From SIG622 sp045600125 (GTDB lineage: Bacteria; Bacillota; Clostridia; Oscillospirales; CAG-382), in the NCBI GenBank assembly GCA_045600125.1, contig JAZRXH010000091.1, positions 1 through 64,000 on the forward strand: a stretch of 64,000 nt of DNA. The letters are read 5' to 3'. The notes below the pieces were generated by a model, which saw only the letters and a list, made by a program, of their open reading frames with translations, was not told the origin of the DNA and did not search any database. Made by a program: the position numbers and the translations under genes. This document shows, piece by piece, positions 8,048 to 16,914 of the stretch; position 1 is the first letter of the stretch, and every line of letters starts with the position of its first letter.

Positions 8048-9142
8048 ATGACAGAAAAGAAAAGAACAAAGGTCGCCGTGGGACTTTCCGGCGGCGTGGA
8101 CAGTGCCGTCACGGTCAAGAAGCTCCTTTCGGAAGATTTCGACGTGATCGGCGTCTATCTCGATATGCACCTTTCAGACAGCGAGGTACCGACGCTTCTG
8201 AATACCGAGAGTCCTGCGTTTCTTGCCTCCTCCGACGTGCGCTCTGCCTTTCAGTGCGCCGCCTCTTACGGGATCCCGCTCTACGCCTACGGGTGCCGGA
8301 GCGATTTTGAAAAATACGTCATCGAAAGCTTCGCCCGGGAATACGCCCTCGGAAGAACGCCGAACCCCTGCACGGTGTGCAACCGGCACGTAAAGTTCGC
8401 TTCGCTCCTGCGGGCGGCAGAGCTTCTCGGCTGTGATAAGATCGCCACGGGGCATTACGCAAAAATCGAATTGTCACAAAACGGTCGGTGGGTCGTAAGA
8501 CGGGGAGACGATGAAAAAAAGGAGCAGAGCTATATGCTCTGGACTCTGTCGCAGGATCAGCTTTCAAGAGTCCTCTTCCCTCTCGGCGGCACGGTGAAGC
8601 CGGATAATTATGAGACGGCACGAAGTGACGGTCTTCTTGCGGCGGAACGGAAAGAGAGCCTCGACATCTGCTTTATCGGGAAGGACGACGACTACGCAAG
8701 CTTCATTGAGCGGCGTCTCGGAAAATTCCCGGAAGGGGACTTCATCGCCCCCGACGGAAGCGTCTGCGGAAGGCACAAGGGCATCATCCACTACACGGTA
8801 GGACAGCGCAAGGGACTCGGCGTCGCTCTGGGCGTCCCGGTCTTCGTAAAGAGGATCGACGGGAAGGAGAACAAAATCTTTCTTGCCGAGAGCGGGAACG
8901 AGTATTCCGACTCTCTCACGCTTTCCGGGCTGAATTTCGTGGGAATGCCGGAAGCAAAAGCGCTTGAGGGAGATCTCTGTGTCAAGATCCGCTATGCGGC
9001 AAAACCGGTTCCGGCGCACTTCAGAATAGACGGAGACGTCTGCCGGGTGGACTTTCCCGAAAAGGTGCGGGCGGTGACTCCCGGGCAGTCGGCGGTCTTC
9101 TACGACGGCGATGCGCTGATGTTCGGCGGGGTCATTGACTGA
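8048..9142 (+). CDS. mnmA: tRNA-specific 2-thiouridylase
   Basis: A 364-residue enzyme that adenylates and then thiolates U34 in the wobble position of Lys, Glu and Gln tRNAs. The PP-loop VGLSGGVDSAV is at residues 11-21. The two catalytic cysteines are in the family contexts GRTPNPCTVCNRHVKF and ESLDICFIGKDDDY. ATGHYAKI and HYTVGQRKGLG are further family signatures, and the C-terminal beta domain is complete. The ATG is preceded by GGGAGG. It has its own promoter and a terminator shared with the convergent serA. Confidence 0.95.
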   Translation: MTEKKRTKVAVGLSGGVDSAVTVKKLLSEDFDVIGVYLDMHLSDSEVPTLLNTESPAFLASSDVRSAFQCAASYGIPLYAYGCRSDFEKYVIESFAREYALGRTPNPCTVCNRHVKFASLLRAAELLGCDKIATGHYAKIELSQNGRWVVRRGDDEKKEQSYMLWTLSQDQLSRVLFPLGGTVKPDNYETARSDGLLAAERKESLDICFIGKDDDYASFIERRLGKFPEGDFIAPDGSVCGRHKGIIHYTVGQRKGLGVALGVPVFVKRIDGKENKIFLAESGNEYSDSLTLSGLNFVGMPEAKALEGDLCVKIRYAAKPVPAHFRIDGDVCRVDFPEKVRAVTPGQSAVFYDGDALMFGGVID

Positions 9143-9162
9143 AAAACAAGAATCAATAACGC

Positions 9163-9200
9163 AAAAGGCGGTCGGGGAACAAAGCCACGACCGCTTTATT
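9163..9200. terminator. Bidirectional terminator between mnmA and serA
   Basis: Stem GCGGTCG (9168-9174) / CGACCGC (9188-9194), flanked by AAAA on one side and TTTA on the other, so it can end transcripts from both convergent genes. Confidence 0.75.
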
Positions 9201-9218
9201 GTTGCGCTTTTCGGTAAA

Positions 9219-10382
9219 TTACTTGATGATACGGATACCGGTCACGCCTTCGATGGCACCGAGCTTCTTGGCGGCATCCTCGGAGATCTCGCCATTGATC
9301 TCAACAAGCGTATATGCGTTATCCTTCTTGGAAGCGTTGACCATGTTGGCGATGTTGAGCTTCTCGGCGGCGATAATGCCGGTGATCTGCTCGATCATGC
9401 CGGGAATGTTCTTGTGGAAGATGCAGATGCGGATGTCACCGGTGTGAGGAATGTTGACGTTGGGGTAGTTGACGCTGTTGCGGATGTTGCCGGTCTCGAG
9501 GAAGTCGATCAGTTCGAGAGCCGCCATCTTCGCACAGTTATCCTCGGATTCGGGAGTGGAAGCGCCGAGGTGCGGGATGGTAACGATACCGTCTACGCCG
9601 AGAACTTCTTCGGTGGGGAAGTCGGTCACATAGGAAGCGACCTTACCGGCTGCGAGAGCCGCCTTAAGATCCGCCGCATTCACAAGATCCGCTCTTGCAA
9701 GGTTGAGGATGCGCACGCCGTCCTTCATGGAAGCGATGGTTTCCGCATTGATCATGCCCTTGGTGGTGGGAGTGGAGGGAACGTGGATGGAAATATAGTC
9801 GCAGTTTTTGAAAATCTCTTCGTTCGTCGCCTTCTTGATGCTTCTGGAAAGGGACCATGCGGCGTCAACCGTCAGATACGGGTCGCAGCCGTACACGTCC
9901 ATGCCGAGGCTGTGAGCGGTATTGGCGAGCATGGCGCCGATGGCACCGAGTCCGATAACGCCCAGCTTCTTACCGTAAAGCTCGGGGCCTACGAAAGCGC
10001 TCTTGCCTTTTTCAACGGCCTTTGCCACGTCGTCGCAGCTGCCCTTCAGGGACTGTGCCCAGTTCACGCCTTCCACGATTTTTCTCGAAGCGAGAAGGAG
10101 AGCGCAGACAGCCAGCTCCTTTACGGCGTTGGCGTTGGCACCGGGAGTGTTGAAGACAACGATGCCCTTTTCGGAGCAGCGGTCGATCGGGATATTGTTG
10201 GTGCCGGCGCCGGCTCTTGCGATGGCCTTGAGGCTTGTGCCGAATTCCATCTCATGCATAGCGGCGGAACGGACCATAATGGCGTCGGGATTTTCGGCTT
10301 CGAGAGCCACGTTGTACTTCGCCTTGTCGAAAAGGTCGGTGCCGACGGGCGAGATTTTATTGAGCATCTGAATATTAAGCAT
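9219..10382 (-). CDS. serA: D-3-phosphoglycerate dehydrogenase
   Basis: Catalyses the first step of serine synthesis, NAD-dependent oxidation of 3-phosphoglycerate. The Rossmann motif LGVIGLGAIGAMLA is central. Catalytic residues are visible: Arg in LNLARADLV, Glu in PTEEVLG, and His in IPHLGASTPESEDN. A C-terminal ACT domain of about 70 residues (RICIFHKNIPGMIEQITGII) probably senses serine. The open frame extends upstream to about 10502, but that stretch does not match the family. An AAAGGA at about 10395-10400 supports the ATG at 10382 (387 residues, the normal short SerA length); 10394 is possible. It lies 139 bases downstream of serC on the same strand. Confidence 0.94.
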   Translation of the reverse strand: MLNIQMLNKISPVGTDLFDKAKYNVALEAENPDAIMVRSAAMHEMEFGTSLKAIARAGAGTNNIPIDRCSEKGIVVFNTPGANANAVKELAVCALLLASRKIVEGVNWAQSLKGSCDDVAKAVEKGKSAFVGPELYGKKLGVIGLGAIGAMLANTAHSLGMDVYGCDPYLTVDAAWSLSRSIKKATNEEIFKNCDYISIHVPSTPTTKGMINAETIASMKDGVRILNLARADLVNAADLKAALAAGKVASYVTDFPTEEVLGVDGIVTIPHLGASTPESEDNCAKMAALELIDFLETGNIRNSVNYPNVNIPHTGDIRICIFHKNIPGMIEQITGIIAAEKLNIANMVNASKKDNAYTLVEINGEISEDAAKKLGAIEGVTGIRIIK

Positions 10383-10428
10383 TGGTACAGTCATTCCTTT
10401 CATACGTATCGCAGTTATGTCGTCTTTC

Positions 10429-10451
10429 CCCGCAAAAAACTCCTTTGCGGG
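10429..10451 (-). other. Stem-loop between serC and serA
   Basis: Perfect 8-bp inverted repeat CCCGCAAA (10429-10436) / TTTGCGGG (10444-10451) with a 7-base loop in the serC-serA gap. No good T run follows on the minus strand, so it may be an mRNA processing or stability element rather than a terminator. Confidence 0.45.
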
Positions 10452-10521
10452 CTGCATATAGCAGATGCGGAGCCGTGCGCATCGAATACATCCGATGCAC
10501 AAAGCCCCGCAATTCCGTAAA

Positions 10522-11604
10522 TTACTTCGCGTTTTCCGCTTCGAACTTCTTCATGAACTCTACGAGTCCGACAACGCCTTCATAGGGCATTGCGTTGTAG
10601 ATGGAAGCTCTCATACCGCCAACGGAACGGTGTCCCTTGACGTTTACGAAGCCTGCCGCTTCGGCTGCCTTGCAGAACGCCTTGTCAAGATCTGCGTCGC
10701 CGGTCACGAAGGTCACGTTCATCATGGAACGGTATTCCTTCTTGGCTACGGGCTTGAAGAGCTTGTTGTTGTCGAGGTAGTCGTAAAGAACGGCTGCCTT
10801 CTTCATGTTGAGCTTCTTCATCTCTTCAAGGCCGCCCAGCTTCTTCAGCCACTTGAATACGAGGCCTGCAACGTAGATGGCGTAGCAGGGGGGCGTATTG
10901 TACATGGAATCGTTTTCAGCCTGGGACTTCCAGTCGAGCATAACGGGTGTATCGGGACGGGCAGTGCCGAGAAGGTCTTCTCTGACAATCACGACGGTGA
11001 GTCCCGCAGGCCCCATGTTCTTCTGTGCGCCGGCATAGATCACACCGAATCTGGTCACATCCACCGGCTCGGAAAGGATACAGGACGACATATCTGCGAC
11101 AAGAACAACATCCCCCGTATCGGGAACCTCCGGGTACTTCGTACCGAAAATAGTATTGTTATAGCAGACATGAACGTAATCAGCATCCGGCCTTACCATA
11201 TCGGGGGTCACCTTGGGAATGTATGTAAAGTTCTCGTCGGCAGAGCTTGCCACAAGCCTTATATCGCCGTACTTCTGTGCTTCCTTGTACGCCTTGTTTG
11301 AGAACTGACCCGAAACCACGTAGTCCGCCTTTCCGGACTTGAGAAGGTTCAGCGGAACGGCAGCGAACTGGGTAGAGGCGCCGCCCTGAAGGAACAATAC
11401 TTTGTAGTTTTCGGGGATGTTCATAAGGGCACGAAGGTCAGCCTCGGCTTCCTTGATGATGTTCTCGTAAACGGGGGTTCTGTGGCTCATTTCCATAACG
11501 GACATTCCGCTTCCTCCGAAATCCGTCATTTCACGTGCAGCCTGTTCGAGAACTTCCAGGGGAAGCATCGAAGGACCGGCAGAAAAGTTGTAAACTCTGC
11601 TCAT
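10522..11604 (-). CDS. serC: Phosphoserine aminotransferase
   Basis: PLP-dependent transaminase making O-phospho-L-serine from 3-phosphohydroxypyruvate with glutamate. The family start MSRVYNFSAGPSMLPLEVLE and the lysine motif YAGAQKNMGPAGL (Schiff-base Lys) are present, as are EMSHRTP and FLQGGAST. The open frame reads further upstream, but the ATG at 11604 is preceded by GGAGG with a 10-base spacer and gives 360 residues, the family norm. It is the first gene of a serC-serA pair. Confidence 0.96.
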   Translation of the reverse strand: MSRVYNFSAGPSMLPLEVLEQAAREMTDFGGSGMSVMEMSHRTPVYENIIKEAEADLRALMNIPENYKVLFLQGGASTQFAAVPLNLLKSGKADYVVSGQFSNKAYKEAQKYGDIRLVASSADENFTYIPKVTPDMVRPDADYVHVCYNNTIFGTKYPEVPDTGDVVLVADMSSCILSEPVDVTRFGVIYAGAQKNMGPAGLTVVIVREDLLGTARPDTPVMLDWKSQAENDSMYNTPPCYAIYVAGLVFKWLKKLGGLEEMKKLNMKKAAVLYDYLDNNKLFKPVAKKEYRSMMNVTFVTGDADLDKAFCKAAEAAGFVNVKGHRSVGGMRASIYNAMPYEGVVGLVEFMKKFEAENAK

Positions 11605-11692
11605 TTGAATTTTACCTCCATAGATATTCTTTTGCGTTTCTCCACGCATATTTACTCCGTATATGTTAAACTTATAACGAAGTATAGGGTAG

Positions 11693-11721
11693 ATTATATA
11701 CCTTTTATGCGGTTTTGTCAA
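11693..11721 (-). promoter_or_regulatory. Consensus promoter of serC-serA
   Basis: On the minus strand, TTGACA (11716-11721) and TATAAT (11693-11698), both perfect, with a 17-base spacer. The leader before serC is about 80 bases; no T-box or other known riboswitch features are seen in it. Confidence 0.88.
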
Positions 11722-12076
11722 GTTGTTTTTGCTCATTTTGGCTTTATTTTGTAAAAGTATTTTGTAAAAGAATATGCAGTCGGAGCCGGAATCGGGGCAG
11801 GAGCCGGGTCGATTTTGTAAAATAAAGCGCTGAAGTGTCAAAAAACGGCGTCACCCGGAGCTTTTTCCGAAAGTTGACAATCATACTTTTTTTCGTCCCG
11901 AGCAAAAATACAAAAGCGGGAAAAAAGCAAGAAACAGATGTGAAAAGTGCGGCAAAGCATTTATAAAAAACGATCCGCTTTTGCATACCCCCGCTTTCAT
12001 AAAACGATGAAAACGGCGGATATGCTTTCTCATAGACTCAAAGATCGGTAAAAACACAAGCGAAAGGACAAAGAAC
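11722..12076. other. Divergent intergenic region upstream of serC and the nucleotidyltransferase gene
   Basis: About 350 bases without a supported gene. A TTGACA occurs at 11874-11879 on the plus strand but has no -10 at a workable distance. The ribosome site AAAGGA just before 12077 is clear. I see nothing else definite. Confidence 0.4.
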
Positions 12077-14536
12077 ATGGATTCAAGGAATGAAACAAAC
12101 TCCTGCACAAAAGCCATCGTGCTGGCAGGAGGGCTCGGAACACGGCTCCGTCCGCTGACATGCACAAGACCGAAGCCGCTGACGGAGGTGCTGGGAGAGA
12201 GTCTCCTCGGGCGGCTCTTCCGCCTGATGCCCTCCTTCGGCATAAAGGAGGCGGCGGTCTCGACCATGTATATGCCGGAAAAGATCGTCGAAAGGTTCGG
12301 TGAAGGAGCCTATGGCATAAAGCTCTCCTATATCAACGAAGCAGTGCCGCTCGGAAATGCCGGAGGCGCCAAAATGTGTGCAGCTTCCCTTTGCGGCGAA
12401 AAGACGGAGGCAGACGAAGATCTTCTCATTCTCTCCGGGGACGGGATCTTCGATTTCGATCTTTCCGAAGCCATTCGTTTCCATAAGGAGCGGCGTGCCG
12501 ACGTGACCATCGTGACGACCGAATCGGAGACGCCCCTCGAATACGGGGTCGTCCTCTGCACGAAGGACGGCAGGATCACGGGCTTCTCGGAAAAACCGGC
12601 GTGGGAAAAGGTGCGCTCCGACACGGTGAACACAGGGATCTATATCGTGAAGAAGAGGGTATTCGACTGTGTGCCGGAGGGGCGTGAATTCGATTTTTCC
12701 AAAGACCTCTTCCCTCTCCTCATGGGCGAAGGGTACGCTCTGTTCGCCTATGCCGCCAAAGGCTACTGGTGCGACGTGGGAGATACGGCGGCTTACTACG
12801 CCTGCACGAGGGACGCTCTGTGCGGGAAGATCGGCTGTATCGACAAGAGCGGGGCGTACAGCGCAAGCGAGCTTTCCGGCATGGGTATCGAATACGAGCT
12901 TCCCGTCTGGGTGTCCCGCCGGGCAAAGGCGGAAAAGGGTGCGAGGATCGGCGCCTTTTCGGTCCTGTCAGACGGGGTCTTTGTGGGAAGCGGCGCCCAT
13001 ATAGACGGCGCCATCCTTCTTGAAAACGTCCACGTGGGAGAAAACGCAAAGATCGGCAGCGCCATCGTCTGTGAAAACACCGTCATTGACGAAGGCGCCG
13101 TCATCGGCAGCGGAACCGTCATCGGAGCCGACTGCCGCATCTTTGAAAAAGCCGAGATCGGCAAGGGCGTCAGCGTCTGGGCGGGAAAGCATATCGGCAG
13201 AGGCTTCACCGTAGCCGAAGACGTGATTTTTGAAAACAAGGCGAGAGGACTCTATTCGGACGACGGCTTCTTTGCGGGAAGACTCGGTGAAAGTGTGAAC
13301 TGCGAGCTTCTTACAAGGCTCGGGCGGAGCATCGGGCTTGCCCTTCGGGAGGAGTTTCCGGAAGACAGGGAGGAAGCAGCCGGACGGGTGGGCGTCATGC
13401 ACGACGGCAGTGCAGAGAGCGCTCTTGTCGCTTCGTCGCTTCTCTGCGGTCTGAAAAGCTGCGGAGTCCGTACCCTTCTGGGCGGAAAAGGCTTCGAGGC
13501 GCAGGCAAAGTATGCGGCGTCCTCCCTTCTTACCGATCTGTTCCTTTTCGTTACGTCACAAGGCACCGAACGGACAGTCAAGTGCTTTGACCGTCTGTCC
13601 CTTTCGGTGTCCCACGATTTTGAGCGGCGCATCGAAAAGCATTACAAGAGCGGAGCGGAAAAGACTTATTCCGGAAACATCCCCGAAACCGAGACCGAAG
13701 AGGGGATAAGATACGGCTATTTCAGCGAGCTTATTGCAAGCACCGAAAAAGAGTTCGGAACTCTTTCCGGAACAAGCTTCCGGGAGCTTCTCCGGGGCAT
13801 AAAATGCCGCTTTGAAGGAAAAGCCGAGCCTTTTTCGGCAAAGCACACGCTGATTCGGTCGATAAAAGAGCTTGGCGGCACCGTAACGGAAGAGGAGAAA
13901 GCGGGCGTTTTCCACCTGTCAATCGACGAGGCGGGACTTTCCCCCGAAATTTGGGAAGAGGGCAAAAACGGCGAGCGCCTTTTCTTTGACGGCTACCACG
14001 TCACCGCCGCTCTTCTCTCCTACGGCATAAAAGCGGGAGCAAAACAGTTCGCCCTTCCCGGCTTTATCCCGTCGGTCTATTCCGAGATCTTCGAGGGCAT
14101 CGGCACGGGCGGCGGCGATCCCGGTCACAGCCGCTTCGGAAGGCGGTATATTTCGGAAAACCGATGGATATACGACGGCTGTTTTGCGCTTCTGCGGCTT
14201 CTTTGTATTCTGAAATACGAGAACAAAACGCTGGGTGAGCTGGCAGACGGTCTTCCCGTCTTTGAGGTGCGGGTGCGGGAGATCGGCACGGAAGAAGGCT
14301 CCGGCGATGACCGTGCGGCGGTGATGCGGTGCCTTTCCGAACGGTACGGCAGTGCGTTTCCCGACAGCGACGGCGTTTCGGTGTCCTATTCCGGCGGTCG
14401 GGTGACGGTGATCCCAAGACGCAGCGGAGGCTTCCGTCTCATCAGCGAAGCGCAGAGCACCGAGGCGGCAGAGGAAATGTGCGTAGATATGGCGGAGGAA
14501 ATCGGCAGGATCGGAAAACACAGAAAAAAACCCTGA
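12077..14536 (+). CDS. Sugar nucleotidyltransferase fused to left-handed beta-helix and degenerate phosphomutase-like domain
   Basis: An 819-residue cytoplasmic protein. Residues 12-245 are a nucleotidyltransferase with the signature AGGLGTRLRPLT (17-28), KPLTEVLGE and the metal-site ILSGDGIFDFD; GVVLCTKDGRITGFSEKP and GYWCDVGD are typical of GDP-mannose/dTDP-glucose-type enzymes. Residues about 285-385 are hexapeptide repeats (IGSAIVCENTVIDEGAVIGS). Residues about 390-810 align by order and length with the phosphomannomutase half of known ManC/ManB-like fusions, but the catalytic serine loop (normally TASHNP-like) reads VTSQGTERT, and the metal loop DGDGDR is replaced by LSIDEAG. So the transferase looks active while the mutase half looks dead, perhaps regulatory. 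Role probably supply of nucleotide sugar for envelope glycans; substrate unknown. Confidence 0.82.
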   Translation: MDSRNETNSCTKAIVLAGGLGTRLRPLTCTRPKPLTEVLGESLLGRLFRLMPSFGIKEAAVSTMYMPEKIVERFGEGAYGIKLSYINEAVPLGNAGGAKMCAASLCGEKTEADEDLLILSGDGIFDFDLSEAIRFHKERRADVTIVTTESETPLEYGVVLCTKDGRITGFSEKPAWEKVRSDTVNTGIYIVKKRVFDCVPEGREFDFSKDLFPLLMGEGYALFAYAAKGYWCDVGDTAAYYACTRDALCGKIGCIDKSGAYSASELSGMGIEYELPVWVSRRAKAEKGARIGAFSVLSDGVFVGSGAHIDGAILLENVHVGENAKIGSAIVCENTVIDEGAVIGSGTVIGADCRIFEKAEIGKGVSVWAGKHIGRGFTVAEDVIFENKARGLYSDDGFFAGRLGESVNCELLTRLGRSIGLALREEFPEDREEAAGRVGVMHDGSAESALVASSLLCGLKSCGVRTLLGGKGFEAQAKYAASSLLTDLFLFVTSQGTERTVKCFDRLSLSVSHDFERRIEKHYKSGAEKTYSGNIPETETEEGIRYGYFSELIASTEKEFGTLSGTSFRELLRGIKCRFEGKAEPFSAKHTLIRSIKELGGTVTEEEKAGVFHLSIDEAGLSPEIWEEGKNGERLFFDGYHVTAALLSYGIKAGAKQFALPGFIPSVYSEIFEGIGTGGGDPGHSRFGRRYISENRWIYDGCFALLRLLCILKYENKTLGELADGLPVFEVRVREIGTEEGSGDDRAAVMRCLSERYGSAFPDSDGVSVSYSGGRVTVIPRRSGGFRLISEAQSTEAAEEMCVDMAEEIGRIGKHRKKP

Positions 14537-14582
14537 GCTTATCGGTCGGCGTCATGCTCGTTCCCCATCGGTGAAAAAAGTT

Positions 14583-14621
14583 ACAGCGGAAGTCCTTCTT
14601 CGGGCTTCCGCTGTGGTTTTT
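14583..14621. terminator. Bidirectional terminator
   Basis: Near-perfect stem ACAGCGGAAG / CTTCCGCTGT (14583-14614) with a T-rich stretch on both sides, ending the nucleotidyltransferase transcript and the convergent Fe-S protein operon. Confidence 0.8.
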
Positions 14622-14632
14622 GGCAGGATCGT

Positions 14633-15787
14633 TCAGTTTTCTTTTTTGCTTGTGTTCGTCCCGTCCTTCGTGCCGGGCGCCATGGAATACTCGTTCTTCC
14701 GGATGCCGGGGTACTTCTTATCGAGATAAGCCTCCCGGTAGGGATTCACGCCGGAAGAGACGGTATCCGGCTTATTCGGCAGTATCCAGCTTTCGTGCCT
14801 GAAGAATTTATTGTGGAATTTGTTCTCGGTTCTTCCCGCTCTTTCGAGTACGTCCATGCAGGCACGGATACAGCCTCTGGCACCGCAGACGGCGTAGTAG
14901 CCGGTATGATTTGCAATGTAATGGTAATAGTCCATGACGTTGTTCGTGTCCGGCTTTCTTCCCCATTTGGCGAGGGCAATGGAGTAGCAGAGGATATACG
15001 CTTCCTCCTCGGTCATCTCGGTGCTCCGCACGTCGAACGCCATATTCGGAAACTCCTTTTTATGGAAGGGAGAGCATTCGTTGTTGAAGCCGTGATGTGA
15101 AAGGGTGCATCTTCCCATTCGCACGTCGCCGTACCATACTTTTTTCTCGCCGAAATCCACATACAGCCGCTTATCGGCGTCCCGGACGTCCGGTACGGCA
15201 TTGCCGGGGCATTCCCGGGCGCAGGCACCGCAGTGGAGGCAGATGGTGCCGGTATCGAGGATGGGATCCGGCTCCAGCTCGCAGTCGGTGAAAATAAGTC
15301 CGAGGCGGACACGGGGTCCGAATTTCTTGGTGAGGAAGACCTTGGAAAAGCCGATCTCACCGAGTCCGCAGCCGGCGGCGATGATACGGACGCTGCATAC
15401 CACGTCCGGCGGCACCTTTCCTTCGGCGACCGGCTCCTTGACGGTACCGTTTCCCTCGGGAACAGCCGGGTAGTGTGCGACCGCTTCCCAGCCGTAGTCC
15501 TCGATGAAGCGGCACAGCTCATAGGACTTTGCGGGGCGGAAAAGCGAATTCAGCTTGCAGTAGGAGTAAAACGTGTAGTTATGCCAGTGTGTGCCCTCCT
15601 CGATGCCCCGGTAGGTGCCCCTCGGGATCCGCATGGCGATGGCGATGACCGACTTTGCCTCGGGAAAATACGTGAGAGGAGACATGAGCGGCGGAGCGTC
15701 CTTGAAGCGGTCGATGCTGCCGATGGCGATACAGTCGATGCCAAGCTCCTTTGCTCTGTCCTTGATCATCTGTGAGGTGAGTTTCAT
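14633..15787 (-). CDS. Epoxyqueuosine reductase-like 4Fe-4S protein (384 aa)
   Basis: Member of the QueG-like superfamily (COG1600-type). Residues about 1-170 match the N-terminal domain of QueG (IKDRAKELGIDCIAIGSIDR, then CGLGEIGFSKVFLTKKFGPRVRLGLIFTD). A full 4Fe-4S motif CLHCGACARECPGNA is near residue 195. A second cysteine group (CGARGCIRAC) occurs near residue 305, but only three cysteines are in it. The HEAT-repeat C-terminus of true QueG is absent and replaced by about 150 different residues. It overlaps or abuts its paralogue upstream (15787/15788), so the two are surely co-transcribed and may form a complex. Cytoplasmic redox role likely; true queuosine synthesis is unproven. Confidence 0.75.
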   Translation of the reverse strand: MKLTSQMIKDRAKELGIDCIAIGSIDRFKDAPPLMSPLTYFPEAKSVIAIAMRIPRGTYRGIEEGTHWHNYTFYSYCKLNSLFRPAKSYELCRFIEDYGWEAVAHYPAVPEGNGTVKEPVAEGKVPPDVVCSVRIIAAGCGLGEIGFSKVFLTKKFGPRVRLGLIFTDCELEPDPILDTGTICLHCGACARECPGNAVPDVRDADKRLYVDFGEKKVWYGDVRMGRCTLSHHGFNNECSPFHKKEFPNMAFDVRSTEMTEEEAYILCYSIALAKWGRKPDTNNVMDYYHYIANHTGYYAVCGARGCIRACMDVLERAGRTENKFHNKFFRHESWILPNKPDTVSSGVNPYREAYLDKKYPGIRKNEYSMAPGTKDGTNTSKKEN

Positions 15788-16714
15788 TTATTTCGCCCTC
15801 CTGTCGCCGTCGGTGGAGAAGGCGCCGCCGAGGACGTTGGCACTTTCGGTGTCACGGCTCACGTATTCGCCTTTCTCGCCGAGAGCCCATGCCTCTCTTT
15901 TCCGGAAAGCGTTTTCGAAGTTGTTGCCCACAAGACCTGCGCCTTCCAGATGGCAGATACAGGTCCGGTTGCAGACAGCTGCCACCCGGTCGGGCTTTGA
16001 ACCGGCGTTCAGGCGGTTCGGGATGGCGCCGTTTTTGCAGAGGCGGCACTTGTTATAGTCGATTTTGGCGATCTGCATCTTTTTGCCGCAGATCTCGATC
16101 TCTTCCGTTTCGGTCTTGCTGATTGCTCCCAGCGGGCAGGCGTCGGCGCACTTTTTGCAGCCGTCGCAGACCTTCTTCTCAAGAATCGGCGTAGGCTCGA
16201 GCTCGGCGTCGGTGATGATCATGTGGAAGCGCTGACGGGAGCCGAACTTCGGGGAAAAGGGAATGCCGAGGAAGGAAATCTCGCAGAGTCCGCAGGCTAC
16301 GGCGGCGTAGTCAAAGTCCGGGAACACGTTGGGCGCGGGTTTGCCCGCAGCTACCGGCACGCCGGAGGGTGCCGCATCCGAAGGGTTCGGGAAGAGCGGG
16401 ACCGCCTCCCAGCCCTCGTCCTCCAGAACGTTCGTCAGAGCATAGACGGCAGAAGACAGAAATTCGTCCTCCAGCCAGTTCTTGCCGAAAAGGTTGTAGT
16501 CGCCGAAATTGGTGCCTTCCTCCACGCCTCTGAGAGAGCCGCGGCAGATCCGTTTGCCCACCATGATGACGGTCTTTCCGTCGGGGAAGATTGAAAAAGG
16601 ATTGTGGGCGGCGTCGATGCCGGCAAATCTTTCTTTCGGTGCAAAACCGATGAGGTCTATTCCTTCTTTTTTCACGCATTCGCTGATTTTTGTCATAAGA
16701 TCATTCATATTCAT
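15788..16714 (-). CDS. Epoxyqueuosine reductase-like 4Fe-4S protein (308 aa)
   Basis: A paralogue of the next gene. The N-terminal half (ISECVKKEGIDLIGFAPKERF, CGLCEISFLGIPFSPKFGSRQRFHMIITD) matches QueG-like proteins. The motif VCDGCKKCADACPLGAI gives one complete 4Fe-4S site; further downstream CRLC and CNRTCICH may ligate a second cluster of non-standard spacing. No signal peptide or membrane segment. The two genes are translationally adjacent and read away from an AraC regulator, which suggests inducible expression. Its stop is immediately followed by the start of the 384-residue partner. Confidence 0.74.
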   Translation of the reverse strand: MNMNDLMTKISECVKKEGIDLIGFAPKERFAGIDAAHNPFSIFPDGKTVIMVGKRICRGSLRGVEEGTNFGDYNLFGKNWLEDEFLSSAVYALTNVLEDEGWEAVPLFPNPSDAAPSGVPVAAGKPAPNVFPDFDYAAVACGLCEISFLGIPFSPKFGSRQRFHMIITDAELEPTPILEKKVCDGCKKCADACPLGAISKTETEEIEICGKKMQIAKIDYNKCRLCKNGAIPNRLNAGSKPDRVAAVCNRTCICHLEGAGLVGNNFENAFRKREAWALGEKGEYVSRDTESANVLGGAFSTDGDRRAK

Positions 16715-16765
16715 TTACCCTCTTTTCTGATATCGGTCGTTCATCGACCAATGACCTACGCTTGC

Positions 16766-16794
16766 ATTGTAGCATTTCTTTCGGGATGCGGCAA
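16766..16794 (-). promoter_or_regulatory. Promoter of the two Fe-S proteins
   Basis: Minus strand TTGCCG (16789-16794), 17-base spacer, TACAAT (16766-16771) preceded by TGC. A small hairpin GGTCG/CGACC lies in the leader. Confidence 0.65.
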
Positions 16795-16812
16795 TAAAAA
16801 GCCGTAATTGAT

Positions 16813-16827
16813 TTTCGATTATCGAAA
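16813..16827. promoter_or_regulatory. Palindromic operator candidate TTTCGATTATCGAAA
   Basis: A 7-bp perfect inverted repeat around one central base, directly upstream of the -35 of the AraC gene and 19 bases upstream of the -35 of the divergent Fe-S operon. Position suits control of both promoters. Confidence 0.5.
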
Positions 16828-16828
16828 C

Positions 16829-16857
16829 TTGATTTTCAGGAAAAAGTGTGGTAGAAT
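16829..16857 (+). promoter_or_regulatory. Promoter of the AraC-type regulator
   Basis: TTGATT (16829-16834), 17-base spacer, TAGAAT (16852-16857). Confidence 0.65.
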
Positions 16858-16914
16858 GGTTTCAGATATGCCGGAAAATCCCGGTGCTTTCCTTTGAAAA
16901 ACGGAGGGAAAACG

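Noticed and set aside
8048..9142. mnmA considered as part of an operon with the acyl-carrier-like gene
   Set aside because: A terminator and a separate extended -10 promoter lie between them.
11605..11690. Possible riboswitch or T-box before serC
   Set aside because: The leader is only about 80 bases and has no T-box or terminator structure.
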